Shown: positions 17,204 to 24,695 of the stretch, in pieces
How positions within the stretch are numbered: position 1 is the stretch's first letter
Layout of the letters: each line of letters opens with the position of its first letter
Assembly: GCA_037034305.1 (NCBI GenBank)
Contig: JBAGJY010000003.1
Coordinates: 186,001 to 250,000 of the forward strand
Reading direction: 5' to 3'
Length of the DNA: 64,000 nucleotides
Source: Streptantibioticus_A sp037034305
GTDB lineage: Bacteria; Actinomycetota; Actinomycetes; Streptomycetales; Streptomycetaceae
Translations under genes and position numbers: made by a program
Notes under the pieces: model-generated
What the model was told of the DNA's origin: nothing
Seen by the model: only the letters and a program-made list of their open reading frames with translations
The model's database searches: none

Positions 17204-17845
17204 TCAGGCCGTCACCAGTACAACCTCCAGCGTCCTCGGCCCGTGGACGCCCTCCACACGGTCGAGTTCGATGTCGCTGGTCGCCGAAGGGCCGGAGATC
17301 CACGTCAACGGGCGTTGCGGGGAAAGGCGTTCCAGCGCCTCGGGGACGGAGTCGACCACCTGTTCAGGGACGCGGACCACACAGATGTGGTGGTCGGGAA
17401 CCAAGGTGATGCGTCGGCGGCCCTGGTCGGGCGCGGCGTCCAGCACCACGGTGCCGGTTTCGGCGATCGCGACGGCGCAACCGGTCACCACGGTGTCCAC
17501 CGTGTCGAGTCGCTGGGCGCCCGACCCCTCGGGGACGCGTTCCACACCCGTGCTGTCGGCCAGCCACCGTGCCGGAACGCCCGCGGGGGCGACCACCGTT
17601 CGGGAACCGCGCGCCGTGAGCAACGAGGCGATGCGGGAGGGGAGTTCCGCGTCAGTGCAGCGGTGCACCAGGGCGCGGTAGTCGGCGAGGTTCCCGGCGA
17701 GCAGCTCGGCGCTCTGCCCGGGGCTGCGCTCGCCGTGGCGGCGCAGGTAGGAGCGGTCGACCGCCACGTCACGGGGGACCTCGGTCAGCGGTACGTCGTT
17801 CAGCGCCTGCCGGATGCGCCGCAGGATGGTCTCCCGGCTGCTCAC
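17204..17845 (-). CDS. lutC: Lactate utilisation protein C (LutC)
   Basis: 213-aa LUD-domain protein, third subunit of the LutABC iron-sulphur L-lactate oxidation complex that converts lactate to pyruvate. Key stretches are RETILRRIRQAL at the start and AIAETGTVVLDAAPDQGRRRITLVPDHHICVV in the core. It starts with GTG overlapping the lutB stop (GTGA), with GAGGAGG just before it, so it is translationally coupled. It is the last gene of the operon. Confidence 0.93.
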   Translation of the reverse strand: MSSRETILRRIRQALNDVPLTEVPRDVAVDRSYLRRHGERSPGQSAELLAGNLADYRALVHRCTDAELPSRIASLLTARGSRTVVAPAGVPARWLADSTGVERVPEGSGAQRLDTVDTVVTGCAVAIAETGTVVLDAAPDQGRRRITLVPDHHICVVRVPEQVVDSVPEALERLSPQRPLTWISGPSATSDIELDRVEGVHGPRTLEVVLVTA

Positions 17846-19299
17846 TTCGCCTCCTCGCCGCCGTGGGTGCGTTGCCACCAGTCCCGGAAGGGTTCGGGCG
17901 GTACCGTGGGCAGGTCGCGGCTCGCGCTCCACGAGAGGGCCGGCAGCCGCGCCGGGTGCACCCGCCGGGTGCGCGCCGCCAACCGTTCGCCCGCGCGCAG
18001 CGCCCGGGGATGCTCGAACGCCCAGCGGGCGGCGCGCATCGCGGCCCGCTCGGCGGCATGGCCCCTCGCCGGTGAGATGGTGACCCTGGCCCCGTCACGG
18101 GTGGCGGGACCGCCCTGCGCGACCCGCTCCCGCAGATGCACCAGCACCTCGGGGATGTCGATGGCCACCGGGCACACCTCGTAGCACGCACCGCACAGCG
18201 AGGACGCGTACGGCAGCGAGGCGTCCAACGCGCTCGCCGTGCCGCGAAGTTGCGGGGTGAGGATGGCGCCGATCGGCCCGGGATAGGCCGATCCGTACGC
18301 GTGGCCGCCCGCCCGCTCGTACACCGGGCAGACGTTCAGACACGCCGAGCAGCGGATGCAGCGCAGTGCCTGGCGGCCCACCTGGTCGGCCAGCGCGTCG
18401 GTGCGGCCGTTGTCCAGCAGTACCAGGTGGAACTCGCGCGGACCGTCGCCGTCCGTGGTGCCGGTCCAGGTGGAGGTGTACGGGTTCATCCGTTCGGCGG
18501 TCGAGGAGCGCGGCAGGAGTTGCAGGAAGACCTCAAGGTCCCGCCAGGTGGGCACGGTCTTCTCGATGCCGACCACCGAGATCAGTGTTTCCGGCAGGGT
18601 CAGGCACATACGGCCGTTGCCCTCCGACTCGACGACCACCAAAGTGCCGGTCTCGGCGACCATGAAGTTCGCTCCGGAGACCGCCACCTTGGCGCGCAGG
18701 AACTTCTCGCGCAGGTGCAGCCGGGCCGCCTCGGCCAGTTCGGCGGGGGAGTCGGACAGGCCCTCCGGCGCGGGTCGGCCCCAACGGCCCATCCGGCTGC
18801 GGAAGATGTCGCGGATCTCGGTCCGGTTGCGGTGGATGGCGGGCACCAGGATGTGCGACGGGCGGTCGTCGCCCAGTTGCACGATCAGTTCCGCCAGGTC
18901 GGTCTCGTAGGCGCGGATACCGGCCTTCGCCAAGGCCTCGTTGAGACCGATCTCCTGGGTGGCCATGGACTTGACCTTGACCACCTCGGTCTCACCGGTG
19001 GCCTTCACCAGTCGGGTGACGATGCGGTTGGCCTCGTCGGCGTCGACCGCCCAGTGCACCGTGCCGCCCGCCGCGGTGACCGCGGCCTCCAACTGCTCCA
19101 GGTAGTGGTCGAGATGCCGCAAAGTGCGGTCCTTGATGGCGGCGCCCGCGGCCCGCAGCCGGTCCCAGTCGGCGAGTTCGGCCACCGCCGTGGCGCGTTT
19201 GGCGCGGATGGTGTGCGTGGCGTGCCGCAGATTGCCGCGGAGCTGGGCGTTCCGTACGGAGATCCGGGCGGCCCGCGGAAACGATGCCGCGTCGCTCAT
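17842..19299 (-). CDS. lutB: Lactate utilisation iron-sulphur protein B (LutB)
   Basis: 485-aa LutB with an N-terminal LUD domain (GANFMVAETGTLVVVESEGNGRM) and a C-terminal ferredoxin-like domain with two cysteine clusters, CIRCSACLNVCPVYE and CGACYEVCPVAIDIPE, which ligate two [4Fe-4S] centres. It is the central electron-transfer subunit of LutABC. The start ATG overlaps the lutA stop (ATGA); in-frame codons upstream lie inside lutA and are rejected. Its Arg-rich linker (about 400-450) is longer than I would expect from Bacillus LutB. Confidence 0.95.
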   Translation of the reverse strand: MSDAASFPRAARISVRNAQLRGNLRHATHTIRAKRATAVAELADWDRLRAAGAAIKDRTLRHLDHYLEQLEAAVTAAGGTVHWAVDADEANRIVTRLVKATGETEVVKVKSMATQEIGLNEALAKAGIRAYETDLAELIVQLGDDRPSHILVPAIHRNRTEIRDIFRSRMGRWGRPAPEGLSDSPAELAEAARLHLREKFLRAKVAVSGANFMVAETGTLVVVESEGNGRMCLTLPETLISVVGIEKTVPTWRDLEVFLQLLPRSSTAERMNPYTSTWTGTTDGDGPREFHLVLLDNGRTDALADQVGRQALRCIRCSACLNVCPVYERAGGHAYGSAYPGPIGAILTPQLRGTASALDASLPYASSLCGACYEVCPVAIDIPEVLVHLRERVAQGGPATRDGARVTISPARGHAAERAAMRAARWAFEHPRALRAGERLAARTRRVHPARLPALSWSASRDLPTVPPEPFRDWWQRTHGGEEAK

Positions 19300-20051
19300 G
19301 TGACGTCCTCCTCCTCCGTGCTGGCCAGGATCTCCGCCAGGTGCAGCACCCGTGGTCCGCCGCCGCGCCGCGACAGCATGCCGCCGATGTGCATCAGACA
19401 GGAGTTGTCGGCGGCGCACAGCACCCGCGCGCCGCTGTCCACGGCGCCTCGCACCTTGTCGGCGCCCATGGCGGCGGACACATCCGGGTTCTTGACGCTG
19501 AACGTGCCGCCGAATCCGCAGCACTCATCGGCGCCCGGCAGATCCACGAGGTCAAGTCCCCTGACCGCGCGCAGAAGCCGCTTCGGCCGGTCGCCCAGCC
19601 GCAGCAGCCGCAGCGAATGGCAGGTCGGATGATAGGCGACCGTGTAGGGGAAGTACGCGCCCACGTCCTCGACGCGCAGCACATCGACCAGGAACTCGGA
19701 CAGCTCATGGACCCTGGGCACGATCCGCCCCGCCAACTCGGCCAGTTCGCCGTCCCGGCCCTCCTGCGCCGCGCGGCGCGCGATGCGCGGATAGTGCTCG
19801 CGCACCATGGCGGCGCAGGAGCCGGACGGGGTCACCACCGCGTCGTACTCGGCGAAGACGGTGGCGAATCGTCTGACCAACGGCTCGGTCTGGTGCCGAT
19901 AGCCGGTGTTGTACTGCACCTGGCCGCAACAGGTCTGCCCGGCGGGGAAGTCGACCCGCACACCCAGTCGCTCCAGCAGCGTCACCACCGCACGCCCCGT
20001 TCCCGGGTACAGCGCGTCGTTGACGCATGTGATGAACAGGGCTACCCGCAC
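19296..20051 (-). CDS. lutA: Lactate utilisation protein A (LutA)
   Basis: 251-aa (Fe-S)-binding protein with two CCG domains: GQTCCGQVQYNTG (first) and ADECCGFGGTFSVKNPDVSAAM (second), plus GSCAAMVREHYP and YHPTCHSLRLL. These bind the unusual iron-sulphur cluster of the lactate and glycolate oxidase families. It is the first gene of lutABC. GTG 20051 is preceded by GGAGG at six bases. It is divergent from an MHS-type permease gene, probably the uptake system. Confidence 0.95.
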   Translation of the reverse strand: MRVALFITCVNDALYPGTGRAVVTLLERLGVRVDFPAGQTCCGQVQYNTGYRHQTEPLVRRFATVFAEYDAVVTPSGSCAAMVREHYPRIARRAAQEGRDGELAELAGRIVPRVHELSEFLVDVLRVEDVGAYFPYTVAYHPTCHSLRLLRLGDRPKRLLRAVRGLDLVDLPGADECCGFGGTFSVKNPDVSAAMGADKVRGAVDSGARVLCAADNSCLMHIGGMLSRRGGGPRVLHLAEILASTEEEDVT

Positions 20052-20132
20052 GTGCCGCCTCCACTGCGCTCGCCTGCCGGTGGATCGTGCCGGGCCCATA
20101 GTGCCGCAACGATCAACCGGAGTGAAGGAGAC

Positions 20133-20150
20133 ATCCGATGAATGCCGGAT
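20133..20150. promoter_or_regulatory. Inverted repeat between lutABC and permease genes
   Basis: ATCCG-N8-CGGAT lies in the divergent promoter region, about 80 nt from lutA and 105 nt from the permease start. It is a candidate regulator site, but the arms are short and no regulator gene is adjacent. Confidence 0.3.
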
Positions 20151-20255
20151 CATGAAATCCGTGTTTCAGCACGTGTGGCGGGCATACCCGAGGGGGAGAG
20201 TCGGTTGATCAACCTGCCAGAGGCAGGTGAGCCCGCACGGAGGACGACGTACGAG

Positions 20256-21554
20256 ATGACCGACCCCGGCACCACAGCGACCGTGCGCACGCCGCTGCCG
20301 CCCCGCGCCTCCGTGCGGCAAATCGTCGCGGCCTCCATCGGCAACGCGGCCGAATGGTACGACTGGTACGCCTACTCCTTCCTCGCCGTCTACTTCGCCG
20401 ACCAGGTCTTCCCCAAGGGCGCGGGCGACTCCCTCGTGCCGCTGCTGTCCACCTTCGCCGTCTTCGCCGTGGGCTTCCTTATGCGGCCGGTCGGCGGCCT
20501 GCTGATGGGCGCGGTGGCCGACCGGCGCGGCCGACGCGCGGCGCTGACCGTCACCATCCTGCTCATGGGCGGCGGCAGCCTGCTGGTCGCGCTGACCCCC
20601 AGCTACGCGGCCACCGGCCTGCTGGCCCCGGTCGTGCTGGTGATCGCCAGGCTGGTGCAGGGGCTCTCGGTGGGCGGTGAGTTCGCGGCCTCCACGACGT
20701 TCCTGGTCGAGTCGGCCGGGCCGGGCAGGCGCGGGCTGTTCTCCAGCTTCCAGTACGTGTCCACGACCATCGGCCAGTTGACGGCCTCCGGGACAGCCGC
20801 GCTTCTCGCCCACCTGCTCAGTGACGGCCAGATGGCGCAGTGGGGTTGGCGGGTGCCGTTCCTGTTCGGTGCCGTGATCAGCCTGGTGGGCTTCTGGATC
20901 CGGCGCGGCGCCGTCGAGACCCGGAGCGAGGAACAGCGAACCGCCGTGCGCCCAGGGCTGTTCGAGGCGCTGCGTGAGTATCCGCGCGCCTCGTTGCTGG
21001 TCTGCGGCATCACCGTGGGCGGCACGATCGCCTACTACACCTGGACCACCTACCTGCCCACCTACGCGACGGTGAACGCGGGCTTCGACAAGGGCGACGC
21101 ACTGACGGTGGGCACGATCTCGCTGGCGTTCTTCGCCGTGCTGCAGCCGCTGGGCGGCGTCCTTTCCGACCGGATCGGCCGTAAACCCCTCCTGATCGGT
21201 TTCTCGGTGGGCTTCGCGCTGCTCGCCGTGCCGCTGCTGCGCTTGGTCACCTCCGCCTTTGTCTCGCTGCTGCTGGTGCAGTGCGCGGGCATGGTCCTGC
21301 TCACCGGCTACACGGCGGTGGCGGCGGCGGTGAACGCCGAGGTCTTCCCGGCCAGGGTGCGGGCGGCCGGGATCGGCTTCCCGTACTCGCTGACCGTCGC
21401 GCTGTTCGGCGGCACGGCACCGTACGTGGGCACCTGGTTCAAGCAGGCCGGGCACTCCGGCTGGTTCCCGTGGTACGTCTCCGTGCTGTGCCTGGTCTCT
21501 GCGGCCTGCTACCTGGTGCTGCCGGAGACCGCGCGGCGCCCGTTGGACCGCTGA
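20256..21554 (+). CDS. MFS permease, metabolite:H+ symporter (MHS) type
   Basis: 432-aa transporter with about 12 membrane segments. The GNAAEWYDWYAYSFLAVYFA start and the loops GRRAALT and DRIGRKPLL mark the MHS subfamily, which imports carboxylates or betaines with protons. Its position divergent from lutABC suggests that it imports lactate or a related 2-hydroxy acid. ATG 20256 was chosen because homologues begin about 20 residues before the first helix; an earlier in-frame ATG at 20142 would add a non-conserved leader. The 3' end overlaps the convergent P450 gene by 46 nt. Confidence 0.88.
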   Translation: MTDPGTTATVRTPLPPRASVRQIVAASIGNAAEWYDWYAYSFLAVYFADQVFPKGAGDSLVPLLSTFAVFAVGFLMRPVGGLLMGAVADRRGRRAALTVTILLMGGGSLLVALTPSYAATGLLAPVVLVIARLVQGLSVGGEFAASTTFLVESAGPGRRGLFSSFQYVSTTIGQLTASGTAALLAHLLSDGQMAQWGWRVPFLFGAVISLVGFWIRRGAVETRSEEQRTAVRPGLFEALREYPRASLLVCGITVGGTIAYYTWTTYLPTYATVNAGFDKGDALTVGTISLAFFAVLQPLGGVLSDRIGRKPLLIGFSVGFALLAVPLLRLVTSAFVSLLLVQCAGMVLLTGYTAVAAAVNAEVFPARVRAAGIGFPYSLTVALFGGTAPYVGTWFKQAGHSGWFPWYVSVLCLVSAACYLVLPETARRPLDR

Positions 21555-22771
21555 GCCCCGAGCAGTACCGGGAGCGTGCCCGTACTGTTGCTGACCACCG
21601 TGGTCAGCGGCTCCAGCTCCGCCAGCGGCACGGCGGGCGCCAGCTGCGGGAACCGGTCGAACAGAGCGGGCAGCGCCACCTGCGCCTCCAAGCGGGCCAG
21701 TTGGGCGCCCAGGCAGTAGTGCGCACCGTGCCCGAACGACAGATGACGCGGCGAGGGCGCCGCCACGTCGAAGCGGCCCGCCCGCTCGCCGTACTGTGCC
21801 GGATCGCGTCCGGCGGCACCGTAGGAGGCGAGGACCGCGTCGCCCTTGTGCAGCGTCGCGCCGTCGATCACCAGGTCCCGCGTCGCGTACCGCATCGGGA
21901 AGTGCGCCACCGGCGAGTCCCAGCGCAACGTCTCCTCCACCACGGCACTCCACGGCCGCGACCCGTCCCGCACCAGGGCGAGTTGGTCGGGGTGGCCGAG
22001 CAGGGCGCGTACCGCGTTGGTGATGAGGTTGAGCGTGGTCTCGTGCCCGGCGATGAACATCAGCAGCACGGTGCCGAGGAGTTCGGCCTCGCTCAGCCGT
22101 GTGCCGTCCTCGTCGCGAACCGCGATCAGCGCGCTGGTCAGGTCGTCACCGGGATCACGACGGCGCAACGCCACGACCGCGCCGAGTAGTTGATGGAGTG
22201 TGCCGACCCGGATGGCCGCCTGTTCAGGAGTGTCCACCACGCGCAGCAGCACATTGGTGAGCGTGTGCAGTTCGTCCCGCCACTGCTCCGGCATGCCGAT
22301 CAGCTCACAGATCACCTGCAGCGGCAGCGGATACGCGAACTCCTGACGCAGGTCCACCGGCCCCGACGGGAGTCGGGCGAGCCGGTCCAGCGACTCCTCG
22401 GTGAGCTGTACGACGCGCGGACGCAGTGCCTCGACGCGGGGCGCCGTGAACGCCTGGGACACCAGGCCGCGCAACCGCCGGTGGTCGGCGCCGTCCACCG
22501 TGGTCATCGCCTCCACGGCGACGATGCTGGTCAGCGGCCAGTTGCCGGGGACGGTGCCGTCGGCCCAGGCTCGCCAGTGCCGGATGTCCTTGGAGAGCCG
22601 GGGGTCGGTGAGCACCGTTCGCAGTGTCGCGTACCGGGTGACGGCCCAGGCCCGGACGCCGCCGACCAGTTCGACGGGGACCAGGGGCCCGATCTCCCGT
22701 AACCGGTCGTTCTCGGCGTGCGGGTCACGCCGGGTGGGATCGAGTACGAAGGGCTTCGCTGAAGAGTCCAC
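21509..22771 (-). CDS. Cytochrome P450, CYP154-like
   Basis: 420-aa soluble monooxygenase. The heme-binding loop is FGHGAHYCLGAQLARLEA, the I-helix oxygen motif is AGHETT and the K-helix ExxR is EETLRWDSPV. The N-terminal part (DPTRRDPHAENDRLREIGPLVPVELVGGVRAWAV) resembles CYP154 enzymes, which in many streptomycetes are encoded next to cvn genes. Start is uncertain: GTG 22771 gives a normal-length protein, while the frame stays open much further upstream without a ribosome site. No ferredoxin or reductase gene adjoins it, so redox partners must act in trans. It overlaps the MFS gene tail-to-tail. Confidence 0.88.
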   Translation of the reverse strand: MDSSAKPFVLDPTRRDPHAENDRLREIGPLVPVELVGGVRAWAVTRYATLRTVLTDPRLSKDIRHWRAWADGTVPGNWPLTSIVAVEAMTTVDGADHRRLRGLVSQAFTAPRVEALRPRVVQLTEESLDRLARLPSGPVDLRQEFAYPLPLQVICELIGMPEQWRDELHTLTNVLLRVVDTPEQAAIRVGTLHQLLGAVVALRRRDPGDDLTSALIAVRDEDGTRLSEAELLGTVLLMFIAGHETTLNLITNAVRALLGHPDQLALVRDGSRPWSAVVEETLRWDSPVAHFPMRYATRDLVIDGATLHKGDAVLASYGAAGRDPAQYGERAGRFDVAAPSPRHLSFGHGAHYCLGAQLARLEAQVALPALFDRFPQLAPAVPLAELEPLTTVVSNSTGTLPVLLGAQRSNGRRAVSGSTR

Positions 22772-22828
22772 AACCGCACCGCACCAGCCGAACCTGTCCG
22801 CGTCAAGAGAGCGGAAAGCGGGGCCGTG

Positions 22829-23047
22829 ATGGTGCCCGGCAGCACCCTGCTGTTCACCACGGACGGGGTCACCGAGGCCCGGGATCGCACCGGTGCCTTC
22901 TACAACCGGGTCGAACGCCTCATCGGGCGGCGGTTCGCCTCGCCCGGCGAGTTGGTGGACACCCTGCTGCGGGACGTCGCCCGGCATGCCGAGGGCAAGC
23001 GGCAGGACGGCATCGCCGTGTTCGCGGTGACCCTGATCGAGCGGTGA
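22829..23047 (+). pseudogene. C-terminal fragment of a SpoIIE/PP2C-type phosphatase
   Basis: 72 residues matching only the end of RsbU/SpoIIE-like serine phosphatases: VPGSTLLFTTDGVTEARDR, then the RVERLI helix and the KRQDGIAVFAVTL strand that closes the domain. The upstream metal-binding half is absent, and the region before 22826 already belongs to the P450 promoter. It is probably a truncated gene left by a deletion or rearrangement at the P450 locus. Confidence 0.65.
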
Positions 23048-23067
23048 GGGCTTCGGTTCCTGCCGGA

Positions 23068-23301
23068 TCAGTGCTGCCGGGTCGGCGGTTCGGCGCCGAA
23101 ACCGGAGTCCCAGGACCACAGGTGTGTGCAGTTCGGGCACTGCAGGTGCAGGAGGCGGCCCTGGTTGGAGAGCAGGTAGCGCCAGTGGTCCGGGCAGTTG
23201 CGTCCGGCCGCGCACGGGTCGCAACCCTGGTGGTCCGCACAGCGCGGGCACGGCAGCCACGCCCTGCGGCCTATGTCGGCGCTGGGATCAATCGGCAGCA
23301 T
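23068..23301 (-). CDS. Small zinc-ribbon-like protein
   Basis: 77-aa protein rich in Cys pairs: CPRC, CDPC, a nearby Cys in GRNCPDHW, and CPNC. This arrangement fits one or two zinc-binding knuckles. The sequence LLHLQCPNCTHLWSWDSGFG ends the fold. No family name comes to mind. It overlaps the upstream DUF6400 gene by 14 nt and has AAGGGGA before ATG 23301, so the two genes form one operon. Confidence 0.7.
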   Translation of the reverse strand: MLPIDPSADIGRRAWLPCPRCADHQGCDPCAAGRNCPDHWRYLLSNQGRLLHLQCPNCTHLWSWDSGFGAEPPTRQH

Positions 23302-23542
23302 GCTCGTCCCCTTCGCGGGGCGGCAGCACACCGGCTTCCCGCAGCTGGCGGTAGATCGCCCGCTGCTGTTCGTCCAGGCCCGAGTAGAGGCGGCGGTATG
23401 CCTCCTCCTCGCCCTCCATCACCGCGATCGGATCCCAGTCCGCGCCCAGCGCGGCGACGACCTCGGCCCGGCGCCGTGCTTCCTCGCGGGTGAGGTCTAT
23501 CTCCAGCAGGTGCAGATCTTCGTTGGGGGAGGTGTCGTGCAT
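23288..23542 (-). CDS. DUF6400-like small protein
   Basis: 84-aa acidic helical protein resembling the Streptomyces DUF6400 family (the segment ADWDPIAVMEGEEEAYRRLYSGLDEQQRAIYRQLREAGVLP is the most typical). Function unknown. ATG 23542 was chosen because the conserved part begins soon after it; the open frame upstream runs through the promoter region. The gene is cotranscribed with the zinc-ribbon gene. An inverted repeat lies about 85 nt upstream. Confidence 0.75.
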   Translation of the reverse strand: MHDTSPNEDLHLLEIDLTREEARRRAEVVAALGADWDPIAVMEGEEEAYRRLYSGLDEQQRAIYRQLREAGVLPPREGDEHAAD

Positions 23543-23907
23543 GGTGGAATTCCCGATTCGCGTGTGCGGATCAATCTGACGTGTGTAACAAATCGCCACG
23601 CGTCGGTGGAAGGGTTCACCGGAAAATGCGATGTAAGTCGCATTCGCCTTCGATTGGGATCTCCGGTGATTTCGTGGTGCTCGATCGCGGTGCGCGGGCT
23701 CCGTCGGGCTGCTTGGCCGAAAGACTCGCCGGACGGTCGGCGTTCGGTTCGCGGGCGCGCGCTGTCGCAGCCAGGTCGCGACCAAGGTCTTCGAGCCAAG
23801 AGTCGGAAAACCATCCCCGACAGGGGAGTTGGAGGCGGTGCCGCCGCCGGAGGTACTTGAGTCGGCCTCGTGACCGCACGGCCTCGACGGCGTTGCGGCG
23901 AGCCCCG
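23543..23907. other. Intergenic region upstream of the DUF6400 operon
   Basis: 365 nt without a supported gene. The half next to 23542 is relatively AT-rich and holds the inverted repeat at 23625-23644, so it is probably the promoter of the small operon. The rest, toward the lrp stop, shows only short overlapping open frames without starts or similarity. Confidence 0.5.
23625..23644. promoter_or_regulatory. Inverted repeat before the DUF6400 operon
   Basis: Perfect AATGCGA-N6-TCGCATT dyad, 83 nt upstream of ATG 23542, in a locally AT-richer stretch. It may be a repressor site or a transcript hairpin. The regulator is not evident. Confidence 0.5.
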
Positions 23908-24393
23908 TCAGGTGGCGTTGCCGGTGCCGCCCCGGCCGATGGATTCCACCAGGGGCAGCATCCGTTGTGGAACGCGTTCGCGCAGTACCACTTCGGTACG
24001 GGTGCGGACCACTCCCGGCATGCGGATGACCTGCTGGATCACATCCTCCAGATGCGCGTTGTCACGAGCCGCGACCCGGGTCAGCAGATCACCGCCGCCG
24101 GTGATCGAGAAGACCTCGATGATCTCCGGTACGTCCGCCAACCCTGTGCCGACGTCGTCGAGATGTCCCTGGGTGACCTCGATGTGCACGAACGCGAGCA
24201 CCGGGTGGCCGAGCGCCGCGAGCGAGAGCCGGGCGCCGTACCCGGTGATCACCCCGTCCCGCTCCAGCCGGTCCAGTCGCGCCTGGAGCGTTCCCCGGGC
24301 GATTCCCAGGATGCGGGCGTACTCGCGCACGCTGGTGCGCGGCTGTTCCAGCAGCAGCCGCAGGATCCGGGCGTCCAACGCGTCCACCGGCAT
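23908..24393 (-). CDS. Lrp/AsnC family transcriptional regulator
   Basis: 161-aa regulator with an N-terminal winged helix (LDARILRLLLEQPRTSVREYARILGIARGTLQARLDRLERDGVITGYGARLS) and a C-terminal RAM ligand-binding domain (VTQGHLDDV, GGDLLTRVAARDNAHLEDVIQQVIRMPGVVRTRTEVVL). It is divergent from the FUSC-type transporter gene, which it may control, possibly in response to an amino acid. GGAGG stands about ten bases before the ATG. Confidence 0.92.
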   Translation of the reverse strand: MPVDALDARILRLLLEQPRTSVREYARILGIARGTLQARLDRLERDGVITGYGARLSLAALGHPVLAFVHIEVTQGHLDDVGTGLADVPEIIEVFSITGGGDLLTRVAARDNAHLEDVIQQVIRMPGVVRTRTEVVLRERVPQRMLPLVESIGRGGTGNAT

Positions 24394-24695
24394 GGGCCAG
24401 CGGCCTCCTCACGGTCGACGAAACGGCGCTTCGACTGTACCAATGGTGCATCGCGGAGCGGGGCACTTGAGCCGTCGGGGCCGAGGATGCTTTCCTGGCT
24501 GTATCGATGGCGTTGCGCTGGGCAGCGACAGCATGGCGACGAGGCCGCTGTCTCCCCCGCACCGCCCTGATCCATACCTTTTCGACCCTGCCGTGGGGGC
24601 CGCGCACCGGCGCGCGGACCCCGCTGCGCGGATGCGGCGCCCCTGTGCGGCCGAACGCGTTCGGCAGGGCACTGACGACCCTGGGGGAGCCACCG
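24394..24695. other. Divergent promoter region, lrp / FUSC transporter
   Basis: 302 nt between the divergent lrp and transporter starts. An in-frame upstream extension of the transporter covers part of it but lacks hydrophobic or conserved sequence. I saw no convincing symmetric operator. GGGGGAG before 24696 is the transporter's ribosome site. Confidence 0.5.

Noticed and set aside
20166..21953. 595-codon minus-strand frame across the permease and P450 ends
   Set aside because: Arg/Gly/His-rich, no motifs, opposite the MFS gene with clear membrane segments.
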